Shown in pieces: positions 1-6,078 of a DNA stretch of 15,173 bases. The notes under the pieces were generated by a model that worked only from the letters and a program-made list of their open reading frames with translations, did not search any database and was not told the origin of the DNA. The stretch spans positions 1-15,173 of the forward strand of contig CAKSFP010000045.1 in the NCBI GenBank assembly GCA_934454585.1, read 5' to 3'. Source of the DNA: an uncultured Clostridia bacterium (lineage in GTDB: Bacteria; Bacillota; Clostridia; UMGS1810). The position numbers and the translations under genes are program-made. The first letter of the stretch is position 1, and each line of letters starts with the position of its first letter.

Positions 1-183
1 ACAAAGCAGGGAATAAGCAGCGTGAGAGTATTTGCCACATTGGTGTGTTTAAGCAATATTCTTCCGAGGGATAGACATTGGAATGATTTCATTGATCTAA
101 TTGAAACTTTGCTTGATAAGTATCCAAATGTTAAAATGGAACTTATGGGATTCCCGGCTAATTGGAAGGATGTTCTTAGATAG
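1..183 (+). CDS. Abi family protein, C-terminal fragment
   Basis: This is the last 60 codons of a gene that starts outside the window, open in frame 1 to the TAG at 181-183. The ending, with an 'RVFATLVCLSNIL' segment followed by 'LLDKYPNV' and the closing 'MGFPANWKDVLR', matches the C-terminus of the Abi_2 (AbiD/AbiF) family, whose members usually end in a 'MGFP.NW..' motif. In lactococcal plasmids such proteins cause abortive infection against phages; that role here is inferred from family only. The gene sits beside a broken DUF1016 nuclease gene, which suggests a decaying defence or mobile locus. Whether the N-terminal part is intact cannot be seen. Confidence 0.72.
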   Translation, partial: TKQGISSVRVFATLVCLSNILPRDRHWNDFIDLIETLLDKYPNVKMELMGFPANWKDVLR

Positions 184-194
184 AAATTTATTGA

Positions 195-504
195 AGTGAT
201 TCAAAAAGCCAGACACTGTCTGGCAAATTGTCTTGGTCTCATTATTGCGAACTTTTAAGCATATCAGATAAAAATAAAAGAAGCTTTTACGAAAAAAGAG
301 GCTGAAAATGCAGGATGGTCTATCAGAGAACTAAAAAGACAAATTTCAACATCGTTATATGAGCGTTTGTTGTTATCGGATGGCAAAGGGAATAAAGAAA
401 CGGTGTTGGCACTTTCGCAAAAAGGAATTGAAATGACAGAGCTGAAGGATATTATTAAGGATCCGTATGTGTTTGAATTCCGAATTTCAGTGGGTTCAAA
501 ATAA
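195..504 (+). pseudogene. DUF1016 / YhcG-type PDDEXK nuclease, N-terminal domain remnant
   Basis: Two frames must be joined to read this gene. From about 195 one frame gives 'SGKLSWSHYCELLSISDK' and then 'RSFYEK'. At the A-run near 293-297 the reading shifts and continues as 'EAENAGWSIRELKRQIS', then 'TSLYERLLLSDGKGNKETV', ending in 'IIKDPYVFEF' plus seven unrelated residues and a TAA at 502-504. The order of these segments is the conserved N-terminal domain (DUF1016_N) of YhcG-family proteins. Their C-terminal PD-(D/E)XK nuclease domain, normally following 'DPYVFEF', is absent. There is no start codon in place. One frameshift plus loss of the nuclease half makes this a pseudogene. Only 11 bases separate it from the Abi stop. 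Confidence 0.85.
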
Positions 505-507
505 TAC

Positions 508-536
508 TTGACAAAATGAGGATTATGGCGTATAAT
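508..536 (+). promoter_or_regulatory. consensus sigma-A promoter with no gene behind it
   Basis: TTGACA at 508-513 and TATAAT at 531-536 are separated by exactly 17 bp, a perfect housekeeping promoter. It begins 3 bases after the DUF1016 remnant's stop. No convincing CDS follows; the only start with any coding look is a 13-codon ORF at 641-682 (MAGKKILVVGSNF). A transcript starting near 543 would run to the perfect terminator at 781-809. It may be a promoter left behind by a deleted gene or the promoter of a small RNA. Confidence 0.7.
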
Positions 537-780
537 ATAAATGTAATCTGATGTGTTTCTCAACGATGAAAATCGTGTCGGGTTATTTTGTATTGAAAGC
601 TGATTAGTAATTTTAATATAAAGAGCATTCAAATAGGTGTATGGCTGGAAAGAAAATATTAGTCGTTGGTTCGAATTTTTGAGGCGAAAAGTCAAAACAG
701 AAAATGTGTTTTGAACAGGCTCGCAAACCTTGATAAAATAAGGCTTTTGAGGCTGCATCTATAATGAACGCGAAAGCCAG
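537..780 (+). other. gene-free stretch; possible leader or small RNA
   Basis: No coding gene is supported in this stretch, although it lies between a consensus promoter (508-536) and a strong terminator (781-809). It contains a 13-codon ORF at 641-682 and a perfect inverted repeat (TCAAAACA at 692-699 against TGTTTTGA at 707-714, 7-base loop). It could be an untranslated small RNA of about 265 nt, or the leftover of a deleted gene. Only the promoter and terminator placement support the RNA idea. Confidence 0.25.
754..780 (+). repeat. partial third copy of the direct-repeat left end
   Basis: These 27 bases, TGCATCTATAATGAACGCGA and on through AAGCCAG, are identical to the same stretch of the direct repeat at 1009-1035 and differ by one base from 3029-3055. 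Identity stops at the terminator hairpin that follows immediately. This shows the left end of the repeat occurs independently of the rest. Confidence 0.8.
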
Positions 781-809
781 AAAAAAGCACACCGTTGGTG
801 TGCTTTTTT
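781..809. terminator. perfect bidirectional intrinsic terminator
   Basis: AAAAAAGCACACC at 781-793 pairs without mismatch with GGTGTGCTTTTTT at 797-809 around a GTT loop. The stem ends in T-runs on both strands, so it can stop transcription in either direction. It fits the end of a transcript started at the 508-536 promoter. Confidence 0.85.
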
Positions 810-813
810 CAAC

Positions 814-968
814 GAAATTTGCCGCTGCGCGTCAAGTGAAATGGCTGCGCCGTGAAATGCACCTATGGTGCGTGAAATATCCGCTTACGCGGATGTTAAA
901 AGGCAAATTTCATTTCACAGAGAGCGTAGCTCACTATTTCACAATTTGCGTCAAGCAAATTATTTCAC
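814..968. repeat. array of mini-hairpins separated by GTGAAAT / ATTTCAC
   Basis: The left half carries GTGAAAT at 836-842, 852-858 and 872-878. The right half carries its complement ATTTCAC at 912-918, 936-942 and 962-968. Between these are small hairpins: GGC/GCC at 843-851, GCACC/GGTGC at 859-871, ATCCGC/GCGGAT at 879-894, GAGC/GCTC at 922-932 and AATTTGC/GCAAATT at 943-961. A perfect 10-bp outer pair, GAAATTTGCC (814-823) and GGCAAATTTC (902-911), brackets the left part. Open frames through it are products of the repeat and not genes. It resembles REP/MITE-like intergenic repeats of gut Clostridia; mobility is not shown. Confidence 0.75.
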
Positions 969-1004
969 TGTAAAATCATTAATATGTGTTATCAATAAGA
1001 TGAT

Positions 1005-1163
1005 TTTATGCATCTATAATGAACGCGAAAGCCAGAATTCGCGGTCAAAATAGATGTAATCTGTTTTGACCGCATTCTTATGCGGTTTTTTAGCATTTTT
1101 GAAAAATTCGATTTGACTAAAAAACAGTAGATGCACTATAGCGTTTGACCGGACTTGAACCGG
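1005..1163. repeat. 159-bp direct repeat, left copy, flanking the AraC-GH43 cassette
   Basis: This stretch matches 3025-3183 base for base with no indel and only four substitutions (1013, 1057, 1074 and 1077). It contains the 'GAACGCGAAAGCCAGAATTC' segment, a 10-bp inverted repeat (GCGGTCAAAA at 1041-1050 with TTTTGACCGC at 1064-1073), a terminator hairpin, and at its right end a tRNA 3'-end-like sequence. The AraC and GH43 genes lie exactly between the two copies. This layout fits a cassette that inserted or duplicated by recombination between repeats. No recombinase gene is nearby. Confidence 0.9.
1069..1091 (+). terminator. terminator hairpin inside the left repeat copy
   Basis: ACCGCAT (1069-1075) pairs with ATGCGGT (1080-1086) over a 4-base loop, followed by a T-run. 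The ACCGC arm is also part of TTTTGACCGC, which can pair instead with GCGGTCAAAA at 1041-1050. The two hairpins exclude each other, as in an attenuator, but no regulated gene lies directly downstream on this strand. Confidence 0.6.
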
Positions 1164-1167
1164 TGAC
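1141..1167 (-). other. tRNA 3'-end-like fragment
   Basis: Read on the minus strand this gives a T-arm, ACCGG-TTCAAGT-CCGGT, followed by CAAACGC, the look of a tRNA T-arm and 3' acceptor strand. No matching 5' acceptor, D-arm or anticodon arm is found in the 60 bases upstream, so it is not a complete tRNA. Integrative elements often carry such a tRNA 3' end as their attachment site. The same piece ends the right repeat at 3161-3183, with the first T-stem pair broken. Confidence 0.45.
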
Positions 1168-1181
1168 GATCTCGCAATGGG

Positions 1182-1970
1182 TTAATTTGTCAATTTGTCA
1201 TATTTTTTCCTGTATTCTCTCGGTGTCATTTTTGTGACTGCCTTGAATTGTTTCATAAATTGAGTATCGCAGCTGTAATTAATTATGTTCGAAATTTCCG
1301 AAATCGAATAGTTTGTTGAATTCAACAATTGCTTTGCATATTGTATTCGACTCAAAATCACATCGCTCATCGGTGTAGTATTAAAATATTGTTTATATAA
1401 ATGTGAAAAATGTGAAATACTCAAATTGCTTTTATGAGCTAAACTTTCAATGGTATATTTTCCGGTTGGAAAGCTATATATCATATGTCTTATAGTTGTA
1501 AGCTTGTTATAATAAAGCAATTTAGAATTGTCGGGCAAACTGATTTCCATATATTTTTTCAAAAATGCAGTTAATAAATCACTTAATAATGAGTTGTAAG
1601 AATTTGTATTGTTTAGGCGAAATTCATCACTCATAAGATTTATAATATCTTCAAAAAAACAAAAAGACGGTATATTATAGAATTTATTACTTGTTATTCC
1701 GGATGAACGAAACAGCAAATCTTCATCCTTGTTTAGTGAAAATGATATCCAGTCATTTGTATAATCATCGTCTATCGCACCGAAAAATTGCGGAGTTCCT
1801 TTATCAAAAAAGATAATTGATTTTTGATGAAGAAATTTTTTATCGCAACCGTCGAGATAATATGCATTGGAGCGTATGATTAAAAAAAGATAATAATTTA
1901 ACCCTTGAGGTCGTGATATTTGAAAGTTTCTGTTATGGTGAAAATCGTATCCTATTGATATAAATCCCAT
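1182..1970 (-). CDS. AraC family transcriptional regulator
   Basis: A 262-residue regulator. Residues 1 to about 130 form a cupin-like ligand-sensing half. Residues about 165-262 hold the two helix-turn-helix units of the AraC family: first 'TIESLAHKSNLSISHFSHLY', second near 222-244, then the usual 'MTPREYRKKY' ending. A longer reading to 2039 is possible, but ATG at 1970 is preferred. It has AGGAG six bases upstream, and the promoter of this gene lies inside the 5' extension. It is divergent from the GH43 gene, the typical layout of a sugar-responsive activator with its target, so it probably controls that gene. The inducer is unknown. A tRNA-like repeat end lies just beyond its stop. Confidence 0.88.
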   Translation of the reverse strand: MGFISIGYDFHHNRNFQISRPQGLNYYLFLIIRSNAYYLDGCDKKFLHQKSIIFFDKGTPQFFGAIDDDYTNDWISFSLNKDEDLLFRSSGITSNKFYNIPSFCFFEDIINLMSDEFRLNNTNSYNSLLSDLLTAFLKKYMEISLPDNSKLLYYNKLTTIRHMIYSFPTGKYTIESLAHKSNLSISHFSHLYKQYFNTTPMSDVILSRIQYAKQLLNSTNYSISEISNIINYSCDTQFMKQFKAVTKMTPREYRKKYDKLTN

Positions 1971-2009
1971 TTTCTTCTCCTGATTTGCAGTATTTGATAG
2001 TTTTATAAC

Positions 2010-2039
2010 ATTATAACATCTTGAAAAAACAATTGTCAA
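2010..2039 (-). promoter_or_regulatory. promoter of the AraC-family gene
   Basis: On the minus strand TTGACA (2039-2034) and TATAAT (2015-2010) are separated by 18 bp. Both hexamers match consensus. The start of transcription would fall near 2003, about 33 bases before the chosen ATG at 1970, which supports that start. Confidence 0.75.
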
Positions 2040-2055
2040 GTGTTAAAATTAACAA

Positions 2056-2067
2056 AACAAGCTTGTT
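2056..2067. promoter_or_regulatory. 12-bp palindrome in the divergent intergenic region
   Basis: AACAAGCTTGTT is a perfect palindrome between the AraC promoter and the GH43 start. GTTAAAATTAAC, an inverted repeat with a 2-base centre, lies just upstream at 2042-2053. Either could be a regulator binding site; position is the only support. No consensus promoter for GH43 is visible, as expected if it needs an activator. Confidence 0.3.
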
Positions 2068-2096
2068 AAGAAATATTTGCGAAGGGAAGAAAATGA

Positions 2097-3020
2097 ATGT
2101 ATAAATATGGCAAAAAATTATTTAGGGGCGGAGATCCTTTTCTACTCGAACATGATGGCATTTATTATGTTTATTGTACAACCGAAAATGACCTGCCTGC
2201 TTTTACTGATGAATATCCGTTCTTTGAAACATACAAAGAAAACGGTGATGATGGAATTGAGGTGCATATTTCAAAGGATTTGACTAACTGGGAAAACTGC
2301 GGATTTTGCTTAAAAAAGGAGGAAGTTTTGGGAAACCATGGATTTTGGGCGCCTGAGGTGTCATATTATAATGGGATGTTTTATATGGTTTATGCTGCAG
2401 ACGAGCATCTTGCAATAGCAGTATCCGACGGTCCGGCAGGACCGTTTAAGAAACTGACAAATGATTGGCTTCGAGAATTTTCAGCTATTGACGGTCATCT
2501 GTTTTTTGATGATGACGGAAGTATATATTTATATTTTGTCGCCCTGGAAAACGGTAACAGAATTAAGGTTGCAAAAATGTCTGATGATCTGACAAGAATT
2601 GAACATGAATATGAATCTGTTCTGATTTCGGCTGATAAGGATGTGCAGCGGTGGGAAACGGTTGATTGCTGCATTGCTGAGGGACCGTTTGTTTTAAAAC
2701 ATAACAGGGTGTATTATTTGACATATTCTTCAAATCACACCCGCTGCCCCGATTATGCAGTAGGCTATGCAGTTTCTGACAAACCGTACGGACCGTTTAA
2801 GAAGTATGATAATAATCCCATATTGCACAAGTTTGATAATATTGTTGGAACAGGTCATCATAGCTTTGCACCGACAGAAGAAAATAACAGGTATCTGTGC
2901 ATTTATCATTGTCATAGTGATGCTCACAATAGCTTTAAGCCGAGACAGATTTGTTTGGCAGAGGCGGAATTTGCCAAAAACCCTGATGGTGGAGCGGATA
3001 TTTTAGTTGTTAACCAATGA
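2097..3020 (+). CDS. GH43-family glycoside hydrolase (beta-xylosidase / alpha-arabinofuranosidase type)
   Basis: A 307-residue five-bladed beta-propeller glycosidase. The three GH43 acidic residues are in place: the general base Asp13 in 'RGGDPFLLEHDG', the pKa-tuning Asp132 in 'SAIDGHLFF', and the general acid Glu195 in 'IAEGPFVLKH'. The 'FWAPEV' motif is at 83-88. There is no signal peptide or accessory binding domain, so the enzyme should act in the cytosol on short oligosaccharides, probably arabinose- or xylose-containing. Exact specificity cannot be read. ATG at 2097 has GAAGGGA about nine bases upstream. No sugar transporter gene accompanies it, which is unusual for a complete utilisation locus. 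The cassette lies between 159-bp direct repeats. Confidence 0.9.
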   Translation: MYKYGKKLFRGGDPFLLEHDGIYYVYCTTENDLPAFTDEYPFFETYKENGDDGIEVHISKDLTNWENCGFCLKKEEVLGNHGFWAPEVSYYNGMFYMVYAADEHLAIAVSDGPAGPFKKLTNDWLREFSAIDGHLFFDDDGSIYLYFVALENGNRIKVAKMSDDLTRIEHEYESVLISADKDVQRWETVDCCIAEGPFVLKHNRVYYLTYSSNHTRCPDYAVGYAVSDKPYGPFKKYDNNPILHKFDNIVGTGHHSFAPTEENNRYLCIYHCHSDAHNSFKPRQICLAEAEFAKNPDGGADILVVNQ

Positions 3021-3024
3021 TATA

Positions 3025-3183
3025 TTTATGCACCTATAATGAACGCGAAAGCCAGAATTCGCGGTCAAAATAGATGCAATCTGTTTTGACCGCTTTTTTA
3101 TGCGGTTTTTTAGCATTTTTGAAAAATTCGATTTGACTAAAAAACAGTAGATGCACTATAGCGTTTGACCGGACTTGAACCGG
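3025..3183. repeat. 159-bp direct repeat, right copy
   Basis: Second copy of the repeat at 1005-1163, offset exactly 2020 bp, starting 5 bases after the GH43 stop. Beyond 3183 the two copies diverge at once. Near-identity (155 of 159) suggests a recent duplication or continuing exchange between the copies. Confidence 0.9.
3089..3111 (+). terminator. probable GH43 transcript terminator inside the right repeat
   Basis: ACCGC (3089-3093) pairs with GCGGT (3102-3106), followed by TTTTTT, about 70 bases after the GH43 stop. The stem is shorter than in the left copy because two bases in the loop region differ. Confidence 0.5.
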
Positions 3184-3296
3184 GGACACCGTAAAAATCA
3201 AATATAAAATCAATTCAAAAAACGCTAATGTACAAAACAGATGCAATGTATAACATAATGGTTTTGAACCGTAACACAACTTAATATGGATAAATT

Positions 3297-3334
3297 AAGA
3301 CGATAGTTTCTAAAAAGAGATTATCGTCTTTTTG
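3297..3334 (+). terminator. terminator-like hairpin
   Basis: AAGACGATA (3297-3305) pairs perfectly with TATCGTCTT (3322-3330) over a 16-base loop, followed by TTT. No intact gene ends just before it. It may be left from an earlier gene or mark the edge of the accessory region. Confidence 0.5.
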
Positions 3335-3386
3335 GTGTGCCGAGCTTGACACTTAACTATGCGGTGAAAGCTCGCCATGGAACTAA

Positions 3387-3570
3387 CAATCTTTGAAACC
3401 GGAATGCACGGATTTGATGGAAATCGCAAAAGTAAAGTACAGAAAAAAATCAGCAATGCCCAAAGTGTCAGAAAGCCGCATATGCGCAGCCGCTCTATCT
3501 CATGGCGGAGGCAGAAGGCGACAAGGCGTTGACTGACAAAAATTCCGGCAGAAACGACAGATATTTTTAA
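3387..3570 (+). pseudogene. frameshifted small zinc-ribbon-like remnant, unidentified
   Basis: One frame gives 'SLKPECTDLMEIAKVKYRK'. After an A7 run at 3443-3449 the next frame continues 'QQCPKCQKAAYAQPLYLMAE', then 'AEGDKALTDKNSGRNDRYF', to TAA at 3568-3570. The joined reading looks protein-like and has a CPKC pair suggestive of a zinc ribbon. There is no good start codon or ribosome site, and I do not recognise the family. It may be a decayed small gene. If the A-run were a sequencing error it could be intact. Confidence 0.3.
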
Positions 3571-3610
3571 TATGAAATATTACAAAACTTTGAATTTTGC
3601 AACGAAACAG

Positions 3611-3639
3611 TAGATTTTTATTTTTATATGGTGCATAAT
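3611..3639 (+). promoter_or_regulatory. possible promoter of the apgM operon
   Basis: TAGATT (3611-3616) and CATAAT (3634-3639) with a 17-bp spacer are the best -35/-10 pair before the operon. Both are imperfect. The 120-base leader that follows includes a small hairpin, CGGCAT/ATGCCG at 3667-3681, without a T-run. Confidence 0.3.
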
Positions 3640-3761
3640 ATAAGATGAGATAGATTATTTAACATGCGGCATCATATGCCGAAATGCCGACTGCAGTTGT
3701 GTGCGGCTTTCGATATATGCACATACCGTGCGCAAAAAATATATACAAGGGGAGAAATATT

Positions 3762-4979
3762 GTGAAGTACATAGTTATTCTTGGAGACGGCATGGCAGAT
3801 TATCCGGTGGACGAGCTGGGCGGCAAAACTCCGCTCGAAACCGCAAACAAACCCAACATAGACTATATGTGCGCTCACGGAACCGTGGGACTTGTGAGCA
3901 ATGTGCCCGAAAACCTCGCACCCGGCAGTGATGTGGCGAATCTTTCCGCAATGGGTTACGATCCGCAGAAATTCTATTCCGGCAGAAGTCCGCTTGAGGC
4001 GGTCAGTATAGGTGTTGACATGAAGGACACCGATGTGGTGTTCCGCTGTAACCTTGTCACCGTGACAGAGGATGAGCAAAACTACGATGACAAGATAATC
4101 ACCGACCACAGCTCGGACGAGATAACCACGGACGAGGCAAAGGTGCTTATGCAGGCGATAGAGGAGAACTTTGGCAACGATATGTTCAAATTCTATCCCG
4201 GTGTCAGCTACCGCCATGCGCTCGTGTGGGACAAGGGTCCTATGAGTTTTACGCTCACTCCGCCGCACGATATACTCGAAAAGCGCATCGGCGACTATAT
4301 GCCCAAGGGTGAGGGTGCGCAGTATCTGTATGACATGATGAAACGCAGCTATGACATTCTCAACAATCACCCGATAAACCTCGACAGGGCAAAGAGGGGA
4401 CTCAACAAGGCAAATTCCATATGGATATGGGGTGAAGGCAGAAAGCCTCAGCTCGAGAGCTTTGAAAAAAAATTCGGCATAAAGGGCAGTGTCATATCTG
4501 CGGTTGATCTTATAAAGGGCATTGCAATATGCGCCGGAATGGACTCTATAGATGTTGAGGGCGCGACCGGTAATGTGCATACGAATTTTGACGGCAAGGC
4601 ACGCGCCGCTGTAAAGGCGCTTACGGATGGCAGCGACTATGTATATGTACACATGGAGGCGCCGGACGAATGCGGACACAGACATGAGATTGAGAACAAA
4701 GTGAAATCGATAGAGCTGATAGACGAAAAGGTTGTGGGCTACATCAGGGAAGAACTTAAAAACCGGGGCATAGATTACAAGATGCTCATAATGCCCGACC
4801 ACCCGACTCCGCTGAAATTGCGCACACACACGCGTGACTCGGTGCCGTTTGTCATATATGACAGCTCCGCAGAGCGCAATAGCGGAATTGACTCCTACAC
4901 TGAGGTCAACGCCGCAAAGGGCGGAATCAACATAAAGGACGGATACACGCTCATTAATATGCTTATTGACAGGAAGTGA
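3762..4979 (+). CDS. apgM: archaeal-type cofactor-independent phosphoglycerate mutase homolog (or proposed homoserine kinase)
   Basis: A 405-residue alkaline-phosphatase-superfamily enzyme. Metal and catalytic motifs are 'LGDGMADYP' at 7-15, 'PGSDVANLSAMGYDP' at 54-68 (with the likely phospho-accepting Ser56), Asp302 and His306 in 'EAPDECGHRHE', 'MPDHPTP' at 344-350, and His356 in 'RTHTRDSVPF'. The family interconverts 2- and 3-phosphoglycerate. A bacterial branch very like this one (TIGR02535) has been proposed to be homoserine kinase, and sequence alone cannot choose. The reading is open upstream to 3684, but GTG at 3762 has AAGGGGAG seven bases before it and begins exactly at the conserved 'KYIVILGDG'. 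It leads a four-gene operon whose other members are unrelated to glycolysis or threonine synthesis. Confidence 0.88.
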   Translation: MKYIVILGDGMADYPVDELGGKTPLETANKPNIDYMCAHGTVGLVSNVPENLAPGSDVANLSAMGYDPQKFYSGRSPLEAVSIGVDMKDTDVVFRCNLVTVTEDEQNYDDKIITDHSSDEITTDEAKVLMQAIEENFGNDMFKFYPGVSYRHALVWDKGPMSFTLTPPHDILEKRIGDYMPKGEGAQYLYDMMKRSYDILNNHPINLDRAKRGLNKANSIWIWGEGRKPQLESFEKKFGIKGSVISAVDLIKGIAICAGMDSIDVEGATGNVHTNFDGKARAAVKALTDGSDYVYVHMEAPDECGHRHEIENKVKSIELIDEKVVGYIREELKNRGIDYKMLIMPDHPTPLKLRTHTRDSVPFVIYDSSAERNSGIDSYTEVNAAKGGINIKDGYTLINMLIDRK

Positions 4980-4983
4980 AACG

Positions 4984-6078
4984 ATGAAATTGTTGCCGAA
5001 AGAGCCGGTTAAACCGCTCATAGTTTTTGCGTATATATTTTCCATACTGATACTTGTGCTCTATGTGTTGCCGCAGACAGTCAAGCTGTTTTTGCCGGCG
5101 ATACTTGCGCTGGTCATATCCATGCTGATAGAGCCGTGGGTCGGATTTCTTGAAAAAAAGGCGCACATTCCGCGCAAGGTCGGCTCAATCATTGCTATAT
5201 TGCTTGTGATAACGCTTGTCGGACTGATTATGTTCAATCTGGTGTATCAGGCAGTGTATTTCCTGCAGAGCTTTGCACTGAAAATTCCGTCGCTGATTAC
5301 CGGGGAGCATGAATTGCCTGGATGGCTGGCATCGCTTCAGGATTATCTGATAAAACTGCCTGACCCCATGCAGAGCTTTGTGGATGACATCAAGGGTAAT
5401 TTAATCAGCAATATATCGCAGCTGATAAGCCCTGCGACGCGCGCCACATTCAGTGCGGCGGCAGATATTGCGGCGCGTCTGCCAAGAATTCTTATCTTTG
5501 CCGTAGTGCTTATATTGTCAACATATTTCATCAGTTACGATCGCGGCAGAATATCGGAATTTATGATGAAGATTATGACCAAAGAGCGGTTTGAAAAAAT
5601 AAGCCGCATAAAGAAAAAACTCTTTGAAGCTTGCGGCGCGTATTTTCGCGCACAGCTGATACTTATGTGTATAATTTTCTGCGTGCTGCTCGTCGGCTTT
5701 CTGATACTGCGCGTGGACAATGCTCCGGTGATTGCGCTTGCCGTGGCGTTTGTGGACGCAATACCTATTCTCGGCACGGGCACTGTGCTCATCCCATGGG
5801 CTATAGTCTCTCTGATAGAGGCGAAGTATGCGCTCGCCCTCGGTCTGGTGATAGTGTATGTGTGTGCATTGGTCGTGCGCCAGTTCACCGAGCCTAAGGT
5901 TGTCAGCACGCAGATAGGTCTGCATCCGCTCATCACCATAACGGCGATGTATGTTGGTCTGCGTGCCGTTGGTATTGCGGGAATGATTTTCGGACCGATA
6001 ATCGCCATATTGATTATAAAAATAGTAGAGATAGAAAACGAATTTGAACAAAAGGAGAATGGGAGTGATATACAATGA
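4984..6078 (+). CDS. ytvI: AI-2E family / YtvI-type integral membrane protein
   Basis: A 364-residue membrane protein of the AI-2E transporter (UPF0118) family. Hydrophobic segments fall at about 11-30, 34-50, 67-95, 165-184, 222-243, 247-282, 284-298 and 315-348. A soluble loop of about 70 residues lies between the first and second groups. The 'QFTEPKVVSTQIGLHPL' and 'GIAGMIFGPI' motifs are family signatures. The closest match I recognise is YtvI, a sporulation-associated membrane protein of Bacilli and Clostridia; its substrate is not known. ATG at 4984 is favoured over an in-frame TTG at 4966, since AGGAAG overlapping the apgM stop lies seven bases upstream, implying translational coupling. 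Its last bases overlap the response regulator start (ATGA). Confidence 0.82.
   Translation: MKLLPKEPVKPLIVFAYIFSILILVLYVLPQTVKLFLPAILALVISMLIEPWVGFLEKKAHIPRKVGSIIAILLVITLVGLIMFNLVYQAVYFLQSFALKIPSLITGEHELPGWLASLQDYLIKLPDPMQSFVDDIKGNLISNISQLISPATRATFSAAADIAARLPRILIFAVVLILSTYFISYDRGRISEFMMKIMTKERFEKISRIKKKLFEACGAYFRAQLILMCIIFCVLLVGFLILRVDNAPVIALAVAFVDAIPILGTGTVLIPWAIVSLIEAKYALALGLVIVYVCALVVRQFTEPKVVSTQIGLHPLITITAMYVGLRAVGIAGMIFGPIIAILIIKIVEIENEFEQKENGSDIQ

Noticed and set aside
764..1053. Two short plus-strand ORFs over the mini-hairpin array
   Set aside because: Their sequence is made of a terminator, repeated hairpins and the direct-repeat core; no protein family and no ribosome site.
1141..1215. 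Complete tRNA gene on the minus strand
   Set aside because: Only the T-arm and 3' acceptor strand are present; D-arm, anticodon arm and 5' acceptor cannot be found.
3672..5045. 457-codon open frame on the minus strand
   Set aside because: It lies wholly opposite apgM, whose family motifs are clear; the antisense product has no recognisable domain. It is a by-product of codon bias.
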